Below are positions 11,455 through 21,442 of a stretch of 64,000 nucleotides of DNA, one piece after another. How positions within the stretch are numbered: position 1 is the first letter of the stretch; each line of letters starts with the position of its first letter. The translations under genes were made by a program, and so were the position numbers. Source of the DNA: Trichobilharzia szidati (lineage: Eukaryota; Platyhelminthes; Trematoda; Strigeidida; Schistosomatidae); assembly GCA_944472155.2 (NCBI GenBank), contig OX235277.1:40130758-40194757 (forward strand), written 5' to 3'. The notes below the pieces were generated by a model that was not told the DNA's origin, made no database searches, and saw only the letters and a program-made list of their open reading frames with translations.

Positions 11455-11665
11455 ATATACAAAGTCATGCTTGAGCTCCGAAGTGTCAGAGGCGTTGGTG
11501 TTTTTCTACGGGATGAAGTTGCTGGCCACACACCGAATCATCCTTTTCAACAAGCTTATTTAAGATTGACCAGGCGACATTTAGGAGTACTGAATTGGCC
11601 AGGAATCAAACCCCGGACCATTTGTGGCAAGGTTAGCGAACATTCTACCAGTGAACGACTAACTT
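11455..11665 (-). mobile_element. SINE-d copy
   Basis: On the minus strand it begins with a tRNA-like head whose B box reads GGTTTGATTCC, continues through a GTAAATAAGCTTG-type middle, and reaches GGCCAGCAACTTCATCC with ACCAACGCC. The order matches SINE-d at 60714 and 19568 (GCTAGCAACCTCATCCTATA, ACACCACTGC). It stops before the LINE-type 3' tail or is too worn there to see. Confidence 0.6.
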
Positions 11666-11799
11666 AAGAAGAACCTTAGAAGCTCTTTTAATTATCCCTT
11701 AACTATACACACTCAACAGAAAGCTTTTTGAAGTAAAGATTGATGGAAGATAAGGCTGCCTGCTAATCACCGATAATCCTTGTCATTGTGATGCGGTGA

Positions 11800-12350
11800 A
11801 TTACACCCTAGACAGTGAGCACTGTTAAGAGGTGAATATGTTGAACTGAAGGGAGACACTGAAAGATCCGGACCTAGCGAACAATGGATGTTTGACGTCA
11901 TACGACCTCGAAGATAAACAGGCGAAAATCAACAAAGTGGCAGAAGGAGAGGCAGGCAGCCAAAATCAGACTTCAAGTGACCTCAAAGAGGACAGAGATG
12001 ATGAAAATACTTAAGGCACAACAAAAAGCACCGGTTACCATCAATAAGTACTTCTATAAGGTTCGTAGAGTTCATGCAATACGGAAGGTGCTTCCAACAG
12101 GCTACTCCTAACTTTCAATAACGCTTCCGCATCTCTTTCAATATTGAAGATCATACAGCCAAATAGAAAAGATTAATAACAAAGATCTCCGGCAGGTAGG
12201 ACAAAAACAACCAGCAACTTGTTATGTGCAGAAGAAAATGGAGATGGATTTTGCATATGCTGAGGCGGTATTTAAGAGCCTTAAACCTCCAGACGGTCGG
12301 GTTCGAACCGGATTAGGAAACGAATAGGGCTTTAGTCTTACGATTAGATG
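11800..12350 (+). pseudogene. RTE LINE fragment, decayed
   Basis: A frame reads LKDPDLANNGCLTSYDLEDK, a mutated form of the palm motif LxDLDFADDLALLS. It is followed by NKVAEGEAGSQNQTSSDLKE, matching SKLAEEANSED in the RTE copy at 19840. Further on (12125-12320) come the equivalents of KINNKDLRQVGQKQ and RRKWRWILHMLRRYL. The active-site aspartates are not kept (ANN for ADD). Confidence 0.7.
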
Positions 12351-12542
12351 AAATGAAATTTTGTGAGTAATCGTGTAGGCATGTATAGAATAAAATGAAG
12401 TGCTGCCGTGTTACTGCAACCCAGTGTTCCATTCAGATTCAAAAAGTGATCATAAATTAAGAAACCATTGACGTCAGTCACACTCTCATCAGTGCTGAAT
12501 CCAAAATTCTGTATGCGTACGGTATTATTAATATTATTGTAA

Positions 12543-13640
12543 CCTTTAATTCCTAGAGGAACATAGGGCTTCAGCCGTGCGTCTCCATTGCGTTCGGTTC
12601 TCTGCTAGAGTCTTTACCTGGCTCCAAGTCTGCCCACACGTTTTCATCTCCTCTTCACATGACCTCTCCCAAGTCACCCTTCCACTGACGACCAACTCGC
12701 CACTTCCCTTTCGGGTTCCACTCGAGCAACGGCTTGATGTCACTTAATGGTTTGTTTTCTTAGAGTATCGACAGCCAATCCATCTCCATTTCTTCCTGCC
12801 TATTTGTTTCACAATCGGTTCCTGCTGGGTTGGTTCGCTCCCAGAGATCTCTGTTGCTGATCTTTTCTGGCCATCTGATCTTGAGTATTGAGCGAATACA
12901 ACTGTTAATGAAGGTCTGTAGTTTGTTTGAGATGCTCTTTATGACGCTCAGTGCGTCTCTGATCCGTATAGTAGCACTGACTGACTTCATATTGGAGTTG
13001 AAAATCCGGATCTTATTTTTGATGCTGAGTGCTGTTGACCTCCACACAGACGTGAGAGTAGTGAAAGCTTGTCTTGCTTTCCCTATCCTTGCTTTGATAT
13101 CCTCGTCAGTTCCGCCTGTATTTGAAACGATGCTTCCCAGGTGGGTAGGTAAAAGAGGTTATTTCTTTCAGGTTCCTCCCATTTATGCTGATTGTTGTCA
13201 GTTGTTGTTGTTGCTGTTGGTGGTTTTGCCCAGGAATCTTTATCACCTCTGTCTTCTCTATGTCCACCTGAAGTCCTACCTTCTCTAGATGCTTGTTCTG
13301 CCAACGTTTTGCTTTTAGCTTGCATATCTTCCAGTTTGTGGGAAATCAGACATATATCATCGACGAAGTCCAGATCCTCCAAGTTTTTTGTGTGAGTCCA
13401 TTTCATGCCTGTTTCCTCATTGCCATCTGCTGTTTGTCACATTATCCAGTCTGCTGCAATCAGGAAAATCACTGGAGATAGTAGGTAGCCATCCTTGTCT
13501 TACTCCTGTTTTCACTTCGAAGGATTCTGTGAGTTTCCCGTTGTGGATTACTTGGCATGCAGCATTGTCGTACAGCTGTTGGATGAGATGTACGGTAACT
13601 TTTCTCCAAATGGGAAACAATATTATTTTCCTCATCTATT
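12543..13640 (-). pseudogene. RTE LINE, 5'-truncated (about 1.1 kb)
   Basis: From the 5' side the minus-strand frames read VHLIQQLYDNAACQVIHNGK, then SFEVKTGVRQGWLPT (reverse transcriptase motif GVRQG). Next is KNLEDLDFVDDICLISHKLE (palm, VDD for ADD), then LSIKNKIRIFNSNMKSV, KLQTFINSCIRSILKIRWPE, NRDLWERTN, a WxWLS block and finally ERSCEEEMKTCGQTWSQVKT with RRTAEALCSSRN. The order is that of RTE-clade LINEs; schistosome members are known as SR2/SR3/Perere-3. It ends with GAAGCCCTATGTTCCTCTAG and an AT-rich tail at about 12543. Several frameshifts make it inactive. The copy at 46313 is a close sister. Confidence 0.88.
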
Positions 13641-14184
13641 TTTTAGTGTACTTATGTCTGCCAGTCCTACGCATGATAATTATTGTTATTGTTGTTATTA
13701 TCATTATATGTTCAAAAGAATCCATTTTTTTTCAACTCAAAAATATAAGCGAACCATAAATGAAGCCTTTTTTCACAGCCTGATGTTATTTCCTTCTTCT
13801 GTCTTCAACTTGTATAAATAATTAGTCGTCTAAGTTGTAAAGAGACGGACAGACAGACATGTTTTGCTTTTCAAAAGTTCGAAAAAAGCTTCCTCCTGAC
13901 AAAGAAGAATGACTCAAAAACACCTTTTTTTTCTATTTCTGATGTTATCGTTATTTTGTGAATGTTTCTTAGTTCAACACAGTATCATGGGGAATTCTAC
14001 TGAATGCTACATCTAAAACTTCTGGTGATGCATCATTTTGTGGTGAGACAAGTGAAAAATGGTCTGGGCATTTGAATAAAATCACACTACCTGAGATTTG
14101 GTAATTTAAATGTAAACTAAGTGGGTAATTAAGTAGGCAAAAAGTGATATAGTGATAATAAATAAAGTATTAGTTGTATAATTA
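13641..14184. other. No gene; short TTATTG and CAGACAGA runs
   Basis: Contains an ATTATTGTTATTGTTGTTATT-like microsatellite near 13677-13705 and a short GACGGACAGACAGACA stretch at 13841-13858. No coding or SINE signature. Confidence 0.4.
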
Positions 14185-14560
14185 ATCCCTTGGGTTCTAT
14201 ACAGTCGTCTTAGGTTGGCTCATCTATTGCATATAAGCTTTCCTCTCCTTTTCACACGATCTCCTTCCTGTAACCCACCAGGAGGCATCCAACTCGCTGT
14301 TTCCCATTTGTGCTCCACTCGACGGTCCACCTGTCACTCTATGTCACTCAGCAGTCTTTCCATTTTCTTCTAAATTTTTGTTGGGCTATATATTCTTGGC
14401 TGATTAGTTTCCAGAGTTTCTTGTTGAGTGAAGTTCAACAATGGCGTCCCAGAAGTGTGAATGCTCTAATGATCTTGAGAGCACGTTAATCGTTGGCTAA
14501 CTGCACCTGTCATTATCATAGCTGAAATATGAAAGCTATTCACCAAGTAAGCAGCAAATT
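14185..14560 (-). pseudogene. RTE LINE 3' fragment, decayed
   Basis: In minus orientation the piece ends TATAGAACCCAAGGGATTAA, a worn version of the RTE 3' end (TGTTCCACTGGGAACCCAAG then GGAATAAT). Upstream, a TGACAGGTGGACCGTCGAGT-type segment corresponds to the RTE block encoding EWNPKGKRRVGRP. No open frame remains. Confidence 0.55.
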
Positions 14561-14589
14561 TCACTCAGATCACATTTTTAAATACTGTT

Positions 14590-14765
14590 TGGACATTGTG
14601 TTAATAGCTTGTTAGGGTTAGGACTACGGTTAAGGTCAGTATTGGAGTTAGGCTTAGGATCAGGGTCATAAATACGATTGGGGTTAGGTTTACCGTTAGG
14701 ATAAGGGTTGTAATTACGGTTAGCATTAAGGTTATGGTAAGGATTAGGGATAGACTTAGAGTTTA
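14590..14765 (+). repeat. Degenerate TTAGGG-like array
   Basis: About 170 nt made of diverged hexamers: GTTAGGGTTAGGACTACGG, GGTTAAGG, GGAGTTAGGCTTAGGATCAG, GGGGTTAGGTTTACCGTTAG and GGTTAGCATTAAGGTTATGG. The opposite strand therefore reads as an asparagine-proline-rich frame that is not a gene. TTAGGG is the telomere repeat of schistosomes, so this may be an old interstitial telomeric stretch, although a chance G/T-rich minisatellite is possible. Confidence 0.6.
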
Positions 14766-15089
14766 TTTCGTTTATTTTAATTTGTTTTTTTATCCACACA
14801 TTTTCTTGGTAAGTAGTCGTCGATCCTCTTGCTGGAAACCATAGCAATTCAACCGAGGGCTTTAAGGGAAGACTGTACAACAGGATAAGAGAGATAAACA
14901 GCTCACAAGGACTGCTTATCTTTAGTCACCTCGATAAATACATGTACAGAAACTAGTCTGACTTATCAACTGACACTCCTCATTATAACTGAGACGTATT
15001 TTTAAGTCATGTCAGAGAAAGATAACCTGTTTAGTATGTTTTCGAGCATTTTCTTGTCAATATACATCATTTTTTGTGCAAAAATTCCT
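14766..15089. other. No recognised feature
   Basis: No motif found between the TTAGGG-like block and the next RTE fragment. Confidence 0.4.
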
Positions 15090-15510
15090 AATTTTTCTGA
15101 TTGGTGGGTACAAGGTCACTCATGTGTCCACATTCCTTGGAACGCTATTGTTGAACTTTACACCTTGTTCCTTATCCTTTCTGACTGGTCAAATGACTTC
15201 CAATATCAAGGCAACAGCTAGGCGTAAAATTCTTCAGAAACCTGTTTGAATTGATTCCTTTGATGGGCCAGTTTTCCAAACTGTATGGAAGCACTGATTG
15301 ACTTCATATATGTGTTGGAAGCCCGATTTTTGCTCTTGATTTTGATTGCAGTAGACTTCCAGAAACTGATTTCAGAGTGTCTTGCTTTTCTATTCTTGAC
15401 TTCCATGACGTCATCCAGGCCACCACCTGTAGTTGAAACAGTACTGCCTAAATAAGTAAAAGAAGTGACCTAGTCTAATTTTCGTCTCTTCCACCGATAG
15501 TGAGTTAACT
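15090..15510 (-). pseudogene. RTE LINE fragment, decayed
   Basis: A minus-strand frame reads MEVKNRKARHSEISFWKSTA, then IKIKSKNRASNTYMKSISAS. These correspond to the RTE stretch that reads (W)RSTALSIKNKIRIFNSNMKS at 12760-13047. Just downstream are remnants of the K-LQTFINSC block. No active-site motif is included. Confidence 0.65.
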
Positions 15511-16439
15511 GCACTTTTGAATTTCTGATCCTATTTCACATTCTGAATATCAAAGAAACAGGTCACTACCGGTAAAATTATTCAAGTTTCCGTTTTCAAT
15601 TCACATTTACAAATTATGGTTAGCGGTGTATTTTACATCGTTTTATAGTAATCAGACGCTATCAACATGGAACTGTGGAGTCCTCAAAAATAAACTTACC
15701 CAACTTTTACTATTATGTGATAAATGAACATATTGTACATTACATAGTTTTAACCAAAATCTCTGTACTTTGAACTTAACCTCGTGTTTTGAATGAAAAT
15801 ATAGTTCTGCCTACAGCTCTCCGTCTTCTCCACCATCTCAACTGCCATCGGCCTATTCTAATTACCTACCTTCTATTTCAAAATTTCTCAGGGACGCCGT
15901 AATTTCTCCCTACGTTACCTTGGTCGACCTCTGGCAATATCGACATTGGAGAATTAACATTGGAGCAGTCTTCTCACAATACTTCTGGAGTCTGTTAAGT
16001 TAATTGTGGATTTTGGACCTTGTAATAACCCAAGTAACAAATTTTAATATATTCTGCCAGTAATTGTACGGATTTTGTATTTTTTATTTCTATTCGAATC
16101 CGGTATATTAAGCTTGCTAAGTCTAAGGTCCGCCACAGAACTATCACAGTGAACTAGGTGACGAATTATCACTCAAGAGAAAACTATAAGTATATCGAGA
16201 TGGGTTGAATATACACTGTGAAGACATTCAAGACACACCATATTTCAGACACTTGATGGGAAACCAGATGGAAAGCGAAGGGTTGAGTGTCTGACTATGA
16301 CATATATTAGTTCATATGCGAGGGAGATAAAAGCTTAGGAACAATTGTGGAATCTTAGAATAACAGTGGAGAAGATTTCAAGCTCCGGTGGATGATTTCG
16401 AATTAGTTTTTTCCTCTAAGCTGCTAGCTGATTTAACTG
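15511..16439. other. No recognised feature
   Basis: Unassigned DNA. The segment 16210-16420 is less AT-rich and could be a worn retroelement, but I could not match it to any family in the window. Confidence 0.35.
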
Positions 16440-16492
16440 TGAAGCTTTCGTCATCCGTGTACGCAACATTTTCAGCTCAGTTTTTTTAGAAT
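16440..16492 (-). ncRNA. Hammerhead-like element, PLE-type (candidate)
   Basis: On the minus strand the order is CTGAAAATGTTGCGTACACG, GATGACGAAAGCTTCACAG. A second copy at 26829-26870 reads CTGAAGATGTTGCGTAGTAG then GGGAATGAAAGCTTCGC. The pair shares a CUGAARA box and a GAAAGCUUC box about 20 nt apart, the spacing of a hammerhead core. Helix II would rely on G-U pairs, so I hold this only as a candidate. Confidence 0.35.
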
Positions 16493-16899
16493 AGAAAGAA
16501 CGTATTTGAATTCTCTATGAATGATGTCATTGTGTCTCCTGGCAACCACTGTCGTGACTGGTTACCAGTTTATGTCTCTGTGGATCGTTGTTATTGGCTT
16601 GAAATTTAAACTTTCTTGTCATGTGATTTACTTCTTATTACTTGCTAAATTTGGTCTGTGGTAGTAATGTGTTTGTCAAGCGCTGATTCATTTGAGTACC
16701 GGGGTTCAAGGACTCACCAAGGTTTTTCTCTATCTAAAATTCCTACACTATGTCATTCCACTTGATGTCCATAATCATCTACATACATCGATATGCAAAC
16801 ATCGTGCCTTTTCACAGACAAATAATGTTCTTAGATTCGGATTCCAATGGGACGCCAAATTTGAACCAATATACACAATTAATTTGATATTGGATGTTT

Positions 16900-17160
16900 G
16901 GAGGCAATCGACACGAAGCTTTGGACCTAGTTTTTGTGTAAGTTGGCACTCGTCAGCAAGGCAAATCTGCTACCTTGAAGCAACTCATGTTACTTCTGAG
17001 ACTTGAACCCACGTAACGTCTCTGAATGCAGCACTGGTTGACGCGGGTTCTAATCGCAGAAGTAACATGAGTTGCTTAAAGGTTGCAGATACACTTTGCT
17101 GACTGGTGAGTGCCGACCAGAATGAAACCTAGGTCCAGGGATCCCTGCTGATTGCCTTCA
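16900..17160. repeat. Tight inverted repeat, arms about 118 bp
   Basis: The left arm (16900-17018) and right arm (17038-17160) are inverted copies. GCAACTCATGTTACTTCTG at 16980 is answered by CAGAAGTAACATGAGTTGC at 17057, GGCAAATCTGCTACCTT by a worn AAGGTTGCAGATACACTTTG, and GGACCTAG by CTAGGTCC. The inner ends contain GACTTGAACCCACG and CGCGGGTTCTAATC, which resemble tRNA B boxes facing each other, so the arms may be two SINE-like heads inserted head to head. The loop is only about 20 nt. Confidence 0.8.
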
Positions 17161-17905
17161 ATAATTCAAAGTGCACCGTGATCGCGAGCCGCCTAGAATG
17201 GTGTCCACATTGCCAACGTGACTGATAGATAACAGTCTGCTCCAAAGATAAGACTAGACACGTAACACTAGTTATTAACCATTGTCCAATCAAAAATACG
17301 CAATTTATTTCGTAATCGGTATTGGTTTTGTCTTCTTTTGCTGTTAGATGGGTCTTTCAGTTTGCACAGTATCTTCTTGGCTCGTGTGCTCTATATATTT
17401 CAAACGGTTTTAATATTCGAGCTGTTATTCAGAGACTTTTTATATAAAGTAAGATGAATTTTCTTGTAGTCTTTAATGTTGGCTTGTTGTTGGTGTAATG
17501 AATCGAGTTTAAACACTTTTTGATGAAATTGTGTTCGTTTTCTTGACATATAAGACATCTAAGAATGGAATTTTCTTGTCTAATTATTCCTCTCTCGTGA
17601 ATTTTATTTCTTGGAATTTGTTTTTGAATTAATTTGCTGGTGCATTCCTAATTATTTCTTTCAGCCATTAGTAATGCAATCAGATTTTTGGTTTAATTAT
17701 GATTAAGGCTATTAATAGCCTTGAGCTGAAAATTTTGTCTAAAAAGATGACAAATGTTTCGCAGTCAAACCAACCAGCTCTAGGAACACAACTAAATCAA
17801 AATCTTAGAATAATTGCAGTTAATAAATATACTGCGTGATCGAATTGTACCTAAATTCCGTGATGAAATTACTTTCTTAACTGAATGCAGCTTATGGTCT
17901 TCTTG
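17161..17905. other. No recognised feature
   Basis: AT-rich DNA without a family signature. Confidence 0.4.
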
Positions 17906-18140
17906 TTAGGCGGCTCATCAATAAAGTCAGTACGACACTGGTAGAATGCTTCCAAACCGCGCAGTTGGTTCGAGTTACGATCGCCAGCCGACGCACTCCT
18001 TTACCTCGCTAAGCCAGTAATAAATCTGGTGAAGAGAGAAGGCTAGCAACCCTATCCAGTAAAAATGAATACCATTACTACCGAAATTTTCAATCTCCAG
18101 CTCGAAGACCTACGCTCCACTGGGAAAGTGAAAGAATAAA
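17906..18140 (+). mobile_element. SINE-d copy
   Basis: A tRNA-like head (GGCGGCTCATCAATAAAGT ... GGTAGAATGCTTCC ... GTTCGAGTTACGATC) leads into CGACGCACTCCTTTACCTCG, CTAAGCCAGTAATAAATCTG, GCTAGCAACCCTATCC and a 3' tail CGAAGACCTACGCTCCACTG followed by GGAAAGTGAAAGAATAAAAA. The tail equals the 3' end of the resident RTE LINE (GAAGCCCTATGTTCCACTGG). Confidence 0.8.
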
Positions 18141-18349
18141 AAAATCAATAAACTCACACGACTTTCTCAAACTGAAGTCGTGGAGACATTTGAAAATTAT
18201 TACAGAAAACCAAATACAGTGGAGATGTCTTACTGATGCCTTAAGTTCAAGTTGAAAATCATGCAGGGAATAATATAAAAAGAATAGAGGTTTTCATACG
18301 AGAATCGCACTCTGTAAATTTGAACAAAGAAGGAACAAACATTGGTGCA

Positions 18350-18410
18350 GGATAACATGGATCAATTTTATTTCGTTGGTTCTCGTCAGCTGCAAACTAC
18401 CTGTAAAAGC
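18350..18410 (-). mobile_element. PLE terminus with hammerhead-like core
   Basis: The minus strand reads TTTGCAGCTGACGAGAACCA followed by ACGAAATAAAATTGATCC. It has a perfect CUGACGAG box and a CGAAA box, like the PLE termini at 4398 and 31770. The short arm between them does not form a good stem II. Confidence 0.4.
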
Positions 18411-18769
18411 ATATTAGAAGAGTGTCATGATCGGGAAAATATCAGGACGACAAGGTAGCTCAAGCGTATATATATGTTTGTCTCGTATGAGAGAAGGTTT
18501 TAGAAAGTTACTTGACAAGTTTGTTGTTAGGGTTGTAACAGGGAGCTAGCAGCAATTACGTAGTTAGATAAAGGAAAATTAAAATCCCTAGTGCGAGAGA
18601 TCAGATCGAAAAGGTGATGGTGTAATATGGTGAGTAGAACACATAAGGTCAAGAACAATTATCTTTTATGGAAGTGAAACAGAAGAAACTAGGATAGCGA
18701 GGGCATTGAAGAGATAAGATAATGAAGTTGTAAGTGAAGCAGTTACTAAGGGATGAGTCATCAGGGTAA

Positions 18770-19182
18770 CTGTAGTCCAAAAACACACTCCTTTTGAACA
18801 CATAGATCAGGCTTCAGCCATTTTATTGCAATAGCCTCAGCAAATATAAGAACACTTGAGACTGAACTTTATCCATTATTATTTTGAATGATGCCAGCAC
18901 GTCTACTTAGTGTCTTGTGCCTGTCTGGTGTTTGGTAACCGAAGAGCTTAAATTGTTTGTCCTCTTTAACCGGAAGCTCCATTGTACATGTTCGGAGAAT
19001 CTGACGTAGGCCCTTCTTTCTGTTCTCCCAATACAACTGCTCTCAAAGATACATATGAATTGGTTTATACAGGTTATTAGATTTCCACTCAGCTTATACT
19101 CTGCAAAACAATGCTGTGAATACCTCAAAGGGAGAACACGGTTAGCCAGTAAGACCTGAGACATTTTAGTGAGGCTTGTCAT
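18770..19182 (-). pseudogene. PLE family A GIY-YIG endonuclease, decayed
   Basis: A minus-strand frame reads NQFICIFESSCIGRTERRAY and VRFSEHVQWSFRLKRTNNLS, the GIY-YIG core with YIG mutated to CIG and the arginine and SEH kept. SSSVTKHQTGTRH follows. After a frame break comes AEAIAIKWLKPDLCVQKECV, the family A C-terminus. The catalytic tyrosine change and the frameshift make it inactive. The related piece at 24225 shares the -VRFSEHV/-VRFFEQV block. Confidence 0.82.
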
Positions 19183-19490
19183 TTTTATAGATATTAATTA
19201 ACTTAATGGGATGAAAATATAAAATGATAGGGTGATGTATACATGATAAATGTTAATTTCCGTCCTTGTGTGTAATAATCAGGCGTGATAAATACCTTTT
19301 TCTCTAACGAAGCGAGCAATATATACGTTGCAATAGGTTTCTAATGTAATTTCCTCAACTGGCTATTTTATATTCTTACATTTATACATTTATAAATTGT
19401 CAAGTCTGAAAAGGAAGTTATTTAAAAGAAATTGTTTATTCACATTATTACTATCCTATTAGGATGCGTTAGTATTCTGTCAGTAATTTG
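19183..19490. other. No recognised feature
   Basis: AT-rich spacer. Nothing recognised. Confidence 0.4.
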
Positions 19491-19562
19491 TCCCACGTGG
19501 TCTAGCGGTAAGGATTCCTGGCTTTCTCCCAGGCAGCTCGCGTTCGATCCTCGGTGCGAGAG
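19491..19562 (+). tRNA. tRNA-Glu(TTC)-like sequence, probably a pseudogene
   Basis: Begins TCCCACGTGGTCTAGCGGTA and AGGATTCCTGGCTTTCTCC, which is the tRNA-Glu body with A box and anticodon arm CCTGG-CTTTCTC-CCAGG. The loop places TTC as anticodon. The T loop TTCGATC is kept. The acceptor 3' strand TGCGAGA pairs badly with TCCCACG (two mismatches, one wobble) and the T stem has a mismatch plus a wobble, so it is likely a worn tRNA copy or SINE head. Directly downstream (about 6 nt) a SINE-d begins, so polymerase III promoters follow each other in tandem. Confidence 0.7.
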
Positions 19563-19567
19563 CGCTT

Positions 19568-19815
19568 TGTGCGTCGGTGGAACAGCAGTATAGTGCTTGC
19601 CAACCACGCTACATGTGGTCTGGAGTTCGATCCCCGGTCGACACACTCCTTTACCTCGCTAAGCCAGTAATAAGACTGTTAAAAAGGGAAGGATGGGAAT
19701 AAGGCTGGCTAGCAATCCCATCCCATAAAAATAAACACCGCTGCCACTGAAACTTCAAGCTTCTAGCTTGAAGCCCTACGTTCCACTGGGAACGTGAAGA
19801 AATTAGAAAAAAATT
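19568..19815 (+). mobile_element. SINE-d, best-preserved copy
   Basis: Order: tRNA-like head starting TGTGCGTCGGTGGAACAGCA with B box GAGTTCGATCCCC, then ACACTCCTTTACCTCGCTAA, GCCAGTAATAAGACTG, GGCTGGCTAGCAATCCC, AACACCGCTGCCACTGAAAC, and the tail GAAGCCCTACGTTCCACTGG followed by GAACGTGAAG and an A-rich run. The tail is nearly identical to the 3' end of the RTE LINE at 20680, which implies mobilisation by that LINE. Confidence 0.85.
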
Positions 19816-19839
19816 GTGTACTCATTGTGGTGAATTGGA

Positions 19840-20680
19840 TCATGAAGCAGACCGTAGGTAACGAAGAGACAGAAACTGGTTGGGTAGACAAGGACACTCT
19901 GAAAGATTTGAACTTAGTAGATGATTTACGTCTAATAGCATCCAAAGTCAAGTAACTGTTGGTGGAAACCAGCAAGTTGGCAGAGGAGGCAAACAGCGAA
20001 GACAATAACTGGAATGAACAAAGAAAAGATGGGGGTAATGAAGATAACTAAAGGTATCACTTCTTTCACTTGTCAAGGAGGTATATATTCCCAAATAGAG
20101 GTAGGCCGTACACAAATAAGAGAGTTTAATTCAAGATTGGAAAGGCAAGATAGACTTTGATTAATCTGAAATGATTGTGAGAATTCTTGCCGAACTCAGT
20201 ATTGAGAACAAGATCCTGCTTTTCATCATCAGTGTAAATTTATTCAAGCATTTTCAGAAACGTGGTGGGTCACAAAGAATATTTCCAACAGCCTGTTGCA
20301 GACCTTTATCAATAACTGTCTTCGCTCTATACTGAAGATCAGATGGCCGCCCGAAAGAATCACCAACAAGAAACTATGGGAACGAACAAAACAAGAACCA
20401 ATCGTCCAACAAATATGCAGGAGAAAGTGGAGATGGATTGGACACTCGCTGAGGAGGCCGTTGGGTGACATCGCGCATCAGGCCCTTGAGTGAAACCCGA
20501 AAGGGAAGCGGCGAGTGGGACGTCCAAGGGTAACATTGAGGAGATCGTGTGAAGAAGAGTTGAAAGAGTATGGAATAACATGGATGCAGGTGAAAAGTAC
20601 GACAGAAGACAGAAGCGCGTTAAAACGTGCAGTTGAAGCCCTATGTTCCACTGGGAACCCAAGGGAATAATAATAATAAT
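19840..20680 (+). pseudogene. RTE LINE, 3' part with intact C-terminal tail
   Basis: An upstream frame gives LKDLNLVDDLRLIASKVK (palm motif, VDD) and TSKLAEEANSED. After decayed sequence a frame from 20296 reads MQTFINNCLRSILKIRWPPE, NKKLWERTKQEPIVQQICRR, KWRWIGHSLRRPLGDIAHQA and, past one stop, NPKGKRRVGRPRVTLRRSCE, EELKEYGITWMQVKSTTEDR and LKRAVEALCSTGNPRE, then a stop. The 3' UTR is almost absent: TTCCACTGGGAACCCAAGGG and then AATAATAATAATA. It is the clearest RTE 3' end in the window and serves as reference for the SINE-d tail. Confidence 0.88.
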
Positions 20681-20689
20681 ACACTTCCA

Positions 20690-21105
20690 TTAAGTGCTGC
20701 CTTGGCTGGCGATATAGTGAAAATCAAATGACCGGTCAGAAAGGATGGGACTCTGCAAACAAACCAGCCAAGATACTATTGCTAAACTAATATGTAGAAG
20801 AAAATGAGATGACCCGGACAAACGCTGAGAACACCTTTGAATGGTAACACGCTCAACGTAAGCACTCGATTGGATCATGAGTGGGAAACAAATAGTTTGG
20901 TGTCACTCCGCGTGTGACGTGGAGGAGATAGTGTGAGTTAGAGATTAGAGTTTATAAACAGTGATGGACACACCTAGCTAAAAAGAACTGGAGACAAAAA
21001 GATGAAGTGAAAATATGGCAACGGAGGGTTTTGTCACAAAAGGCCCCATTCGGATGCGTTGTACTAATGTCAAGTGAGTGCTGTGAAATCGTTCCGAGAA
21101 TGATG
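20690..21105 (+). pseudogene. RTE LINE C-terminal fragment, decayed
   Basis: Contains worn equivalents of the WERTNQ-PI-K-ICRRK-RW block (ATGTAGAAGAAAATGAG), the EWNP-GKR-VGRP block and the SCE-EL block (AGATAGTGTGAGTTAGAG) with TWRQ (ACTGGAGACAAAAAG). It is the third RTE copy in tandem order between 19.8 and 21.4 kb. No open frame remains. Confidence 0.6.
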
Positions 21106-21107
21106 CT

Positions 21108-21442
21108 AGCATCATCGAAAGCATTTCCAACAGGCTGCCGAATACTTACAGACTAACACCTGCCCAGTTCATCAGACGTTGAAGACTAGATAGGTAAACA
21201 ACAAGGAAATGTGTCAAGCGATGAACCACACAACCACATGTTGTTCTTCACATATGCAGTAGAAAATGAAGGTAGATTAGATGAGGACTGAGACGACCAT
21301 TGAGTGAGATCACTATCCAAGCAGTTGATCGAAGTAAGAATGACATTTACAAATTTGGCGTCCAGGAATTGTGGGGATGAGAAAATCAAGGGATGTGAGC
21401 AGTTATGGAGCCAGCTGAAAGTGACTGCAGTTAACTGAGTGC
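21108..21442 (+). pseudogene. RTE LINE C-terminal fragment, decayed
   Basis: Starts with GAAAGCATTTCCAACAGGCT, parallel to AGAATATTTCCAACAGCCTG at 20277 in the reference RTE copy. Continues through ACATATGCAGTAGAAAATGA (ICRRK block) to a GTGAGCAGTTATGG-type SCE block. It lies in the same orientation as its two upstream neighbours. Confidence 0.55.

Noticed and set aside
12830..13288. 152-codon hydrophobic frame on the plus strand
   Set aside because: It is the antisense shadow of the RTE reverse transcriptase C-terminal region at 12543-13640.
14578..14880. Asparagine-proline repeat protein on the minus strand
   Set aside because: The repeat arises from the degenerate TTAGGG-like array read in one frame. 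There is no start context or protein-family signature.
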